NCBI GenBank assembly: GCA_017453305.1
Contig: JAFTKJ010000025.1
Coordinates: 97,711 to 161,710 of the forward strand
Source of the DNA: Clostridia bacterium
GTDB lineage: Bacteria; Bacillota; Clostridia; Oscillospirales; CAG-272
Length of the DNA stretch: 64,000 bases
Reading direction: 5' to 3'
Shown here piece by piece: positions 62,248 through 64,000 of the stretch (position 1 is the first letter of the stretch; each line of letters opens with the position of its first letter). The notes beneath the pieces were generated by a model. That model worked only from the letters and a program-made list of their open reading frames with translations, was not told the origin of the DNA and did no database searches. Both the position numbers and the translations under genes were made by a program.

Positions 62248-63645
62248 ATGGCTAAAGTAAAAATTACAGAAACAGTGCTTCGCGACTCCCATCAGTCGCT
62301 GATTGCAACCCGTATGACCACCGAGGAAATGCTCCCCATTCTGGAGCAAATGGACAAGGTGGGATATCACTCCCTGGAAGCATGGGGCGGCGCAACCTTT
62401 GACGCCTGCATGCGCTTCCTCAACGAGGATCCCTGGGAAAGACTCCGCGCCATCCGCGACAAGGTAAAAAATACCAAGCTGCAGATGCTCTTCCGCGGAC
62501 AAAACATTCTCGGCTACCGTCACTATTCCGACGACGTGGTAGAGTATTTTGTGCAAAAGTCCCTTGCAAACGGCATCGATATCATTCGTATCTTCGATGC
62601 ACTCAACGATCCCCGTAACCTGAAAACTGCCATCAACGCCACCAAAAAAGAGGGCGGCCACGTGCAGGCGGCATTCTCCTATACCACCGGCCCCGTGTAC
62701 ACCATGGAGTACTACTCCAAGTACGCAAAGCAGCTGGAGGAGATGGGCGCAGATTCCATCTGCATCAAGGATATGGCAGGACTTCTTAAGCCCTACGATG
62801 CATACGACCTTGTCAAGACCATCAAGGAATCTGTTAAGGTTCCCGTACAGCTTCATACCCACTATACCGCAGGTCTTGCTTCCATGACGCTCATGAAAGC
62901 AGTCGAGGCAGGCGTGGACGTGATTGATACCGCCATTTCCCCCATGGCGCTGGGTACCTCTCAGCCTCCCACGGAGGCACTGGTTGCCGCGCTGGAGGGA
63001 ACGCCTTACGATACCGGCATCAAGCTGACCGAGCTGGATAAGATCACCAAGCACTTTACTCCTCTGCGTGAGAAGTACCTTGCAAGCGGCTTGCTCAATC
63101 CCAAGGCGCTCAAGGTCGACGTCAACGCGCTGGTATATCAGGTTCCCGGTGGCATGCTTTCCAACCTGATGAGCCAGCTGGCACAGGCAGGAAAGTCCGA
63201 TCAGCTGACCGAGGTGCTGGAAGAGGTTCCGCGCGTACGTGCAGACGTCGGCTATCCTCCTCTGGTTACACCTTCCTCTCAAATCGTTGGTACGCAGGCT
63301 GTGTTCAACGTCATCATGGGCGAGAGATACAAGACCGTTACCAAGGAGTTCAAGGGCATCGTTCGCGGTGAGTACGGTAAGACTCCCGTAGCCATCGATC
63401 CCGCATTCGTCAAGAAGATCATCGGTGATGAAAAGCCCATCGACTACCGTCCCGCAGATGCGCTCAAGCCCGAGCTTGAGCAGCTCAGAAGCGAGATCGC
63501 ACAGTATCTCGAGCAGGACGAGGACGTGCTTTCCTACGCACTCTTCCCGGAGGTTTCCAAAAAGTTCTTCGAGTACCGCAAGGCAAAGAAGTACAACCTG
63601 GATGCCGACCACGCGGATAAGGCAAACGGAATTCACTCCATTTAA
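62248..63645 (+). CDS. OadA/5S-type carboxyltransferase (pyruvate or oxaloacetate side)
   Basis: 465 residues. The N-terminal TIM barrel reads ITETVLRDSHQSLIATRMTTEEM, FRGQNILGYRHYSDDVV, ADSICIKDMAGLLKPYDA (carbamylated lysine region) and VQLHTHYTAGLASM, followed by the PYC_OADA domain with VNALVYQVPGGMLSNLMSQL and RVRADVGYPPLVTPSSQIVGTQAV. It ends without the C-terminal biotinyl domain of typical OadA (about 590-600 residues), so it needs the separate carrier encoded upstream. It exchanges carboxyl between pyruvate/oxaloacetate and biotin. AGGAG lies upstream. Confidence 0.93.
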   Translation: MAKVKITETVLRDSHQSLIATRMTTEEMLPILEQMDKVGYHSLEAWGGATFDACMRFLNEDPWERLRAIRDKVKNTKLQMLFRGQNILGYRHYSDDVVEYFVQKSLANGIDIIRIFDALNDPRNLKTAINATKKEGGHVQAAFSYTTGPVYTMEYYSKYAKQLEEMGADSICIKDMAGLLKPYDAYDLVKTIKESVKVPVQLHTHYTAGLASMTLMKAVEAGVDVIDTAISPMALGTSQPPTEALVAALEGTPYDTGIKLTELDKITKHFTPLREKYLASGLLNPKALKVDVNALVYQVPGGMLSNLMSQLAQAGKSDQLTEVLEEVPRVRADVGYPPLVTPSSQIVGTQAVFNVIMGERYKTVTKEFKGIVRGEYGKTPVAIDPAFVKKIIGDEKPIDYRPADALKPELEQLRSEIAQYLEQDEDVLSYALFPEVSKKFFEYRKAKKYNLDADHADKANGIHSI

Positions 63646-63658
63646 TTGTTAAATGCAA

Positions 63659-63695
63659 AACGCGCCTCAACCGCTTTTGTTGGGGCGCGTTTTTG
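63659..63695 (+). terminator. Intrinsic terminator of the decarboxylase operon
   Basis: A stem of about 12 bp (CGCGCCTCAAC with GTTGGGGCGCG, one G-U) with a short loop, followed by TTTTTG, begins 14 bases after the stop. Confidence 0.9.
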
Positions 63696-63699
63696 TTAG

Positions 63700-63833
63700 C
63701 TTGGAATGCGAACCTTGCTCTGCGGCGTTGCCGCAGAGCAAGATGGAGTTGGGCTTGATGTCCATCAATAGAAAAAGGGGAACACGGTGGACCATCAAGG
63801 ATTTTGCCGCTACGCGTCAATATTCCTTCGCAC
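63700..63833. repeat. Non-coding repeat element, copy 1 (134 bp)
   Basis: It matches copy 2 (63866-64000) along its full length with few changes. It contains an 11-bp hairpin with CTCTGCGG and CCGCAGAG near its start and an imperfect longer inverted repeat (CTTGATG-TCCATC with GGTGGACCATCAAG). No convincing gene is present. Confidence 0.9.
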
Positions 63834-63865
63834 GCCGCTGGTGAGCAAGCTCCCCGACGGCTTTG

Positions 63866-64000
63866 CTTGGAATGCGAACCTTATTCTGCGGCATTGCCGC
63901 AGAGCAAGATGGAGTCGGGCTTGATGGTCCACCAATAGAAAAAGGGGAACACGGTGGACCATCAAGGATTTTGCCGCTACGCGTCAATATTCCTTCGCAC
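63866..64000. repeat. Non-coding repeat element, copy 2 (135 bp, reaches the window edge)
   Basis: The second copy starts 166 bases after the first and ends exactly at the window edge, so further copies may follow. Its larger hairpin has perfect 14-bp arms (CTTGATGGTCCACC with GGTGGACCATCAAG); copy 1 lacks one base there. Confidence 0.9.

Noticed and set aside
63653-63844. Short 63-codon open frame after the decarboxylase operon
   Set aside because: It covers the terminator and the repeat element, and has no recognisable product.
1-64000. CRISPR array, prophage or insertion sequence
   Set aside because: No regularly spaced repeats with unique spacers, integrase or transposase motifs were found. 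The only repeats are the ftsY coding repeat and the terminal 135-bp units.

Overview
The window looks like a chromosomal segment of an uncultured anaerobic Clostridia-type Firmicute, probably a gut organism. The evidence is the gene order infC-rpmI-rplT, topA-trmFO, plsX-rnc-rSAM-smc-ftsY and yhbY-nadD-yqeK-LCP-rsfS-leuS, the IspH-S1 fusion, consensus sigma-A promoters (TTGACA-17-TATAAT) with strong AGGAGG ribosome sites, frequent ATGA gene overlaps, and a sodium-pumping decarboxylase operon. No phage, insertion sequence, CRISPR array, rRNA or tRNA gene was recognised.

Layout. 1-2.6 kb: the 3' end of an unrecognised gene, an arylamine N-acetyltransferase and a B12-binding radical SAM protein. 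2.65-4.05 kb: the infC-rpmI-rplT operon behind an L20-type attenuator leader, with an ATT start codon for IF3. 4.1-25.4 kb: a long run of co-directional housekeeping genes (SpoU methylase, dprA, topA, trmFO, plsX, rnc, an Elp3-like radical SAM protein, smc, ftsY with a 22-copy octapeptide repeat, rdgB, a small membrane protein, yhbY, nadD, yqeK, an LCP protein, rsfS, leuS) that ends in a translationally coupled winged-helix regulator and a 20-bp bidirectional terminator.

25.4-35.65 kb, minus strand: two three-gene operons. One carries glycosidases (a GH28 polygalacturonase-type enzyme, a GH78 rhamnosidase-type enzyme and a large unassigned GH106-like glycosidase) and has a 12-bp-arm inverted repeat over its predicted start site. 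The other carries redox enzymes (an Old Yellow Enzyme-type flavin reductase, a short-chain dehydrogenase and a fumarate-reductase-type flavoprotein). 35.7-49.7 kb, plus strand: an AraC regulator with a hexapeptide acetyltransferase and a heparinase II/III-type protein; a TetR-regulated unit (NAD-dependent epimerase, DapA-like aldolase, TetR) with a perfect operator palindrome at its promoter; then three tandem GH31 alpha-glycosidases, two of them very similar. None of these hydrolases has an obvious signal peptide and no transporter lies here, which suggests intracellular breakdown of imported pectin-, glycan- or glycoside-derived oligosaccharides.

49.8-58.5 kb: a solitary purC on the minus strand, an RpiR-type regulator overlapping a BaiN/HI0933-type flavoprotein, cmk, the ispH-rpsA fusion, an endonuclease/exonuclease/phosphatase-fold enzyme and a sialidase-fold protein. 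58.5-63.7 kb: an operon encoding an MmdA/12S-type carboxyltransferase, a gamma subunit, a free-standing biotin carrier, a sodium-translocating beta subunit and an OadA/5S-type carboxyltransferase without its own biotin domain. This is the part list of a transcarboxylase combined with a sodium pump. The window ends in two tandem copies of a non-coding repeat of about 135 bp with internal hairpins.

All family calls come from reading translated sequence and motifs by eye. No database search was run.
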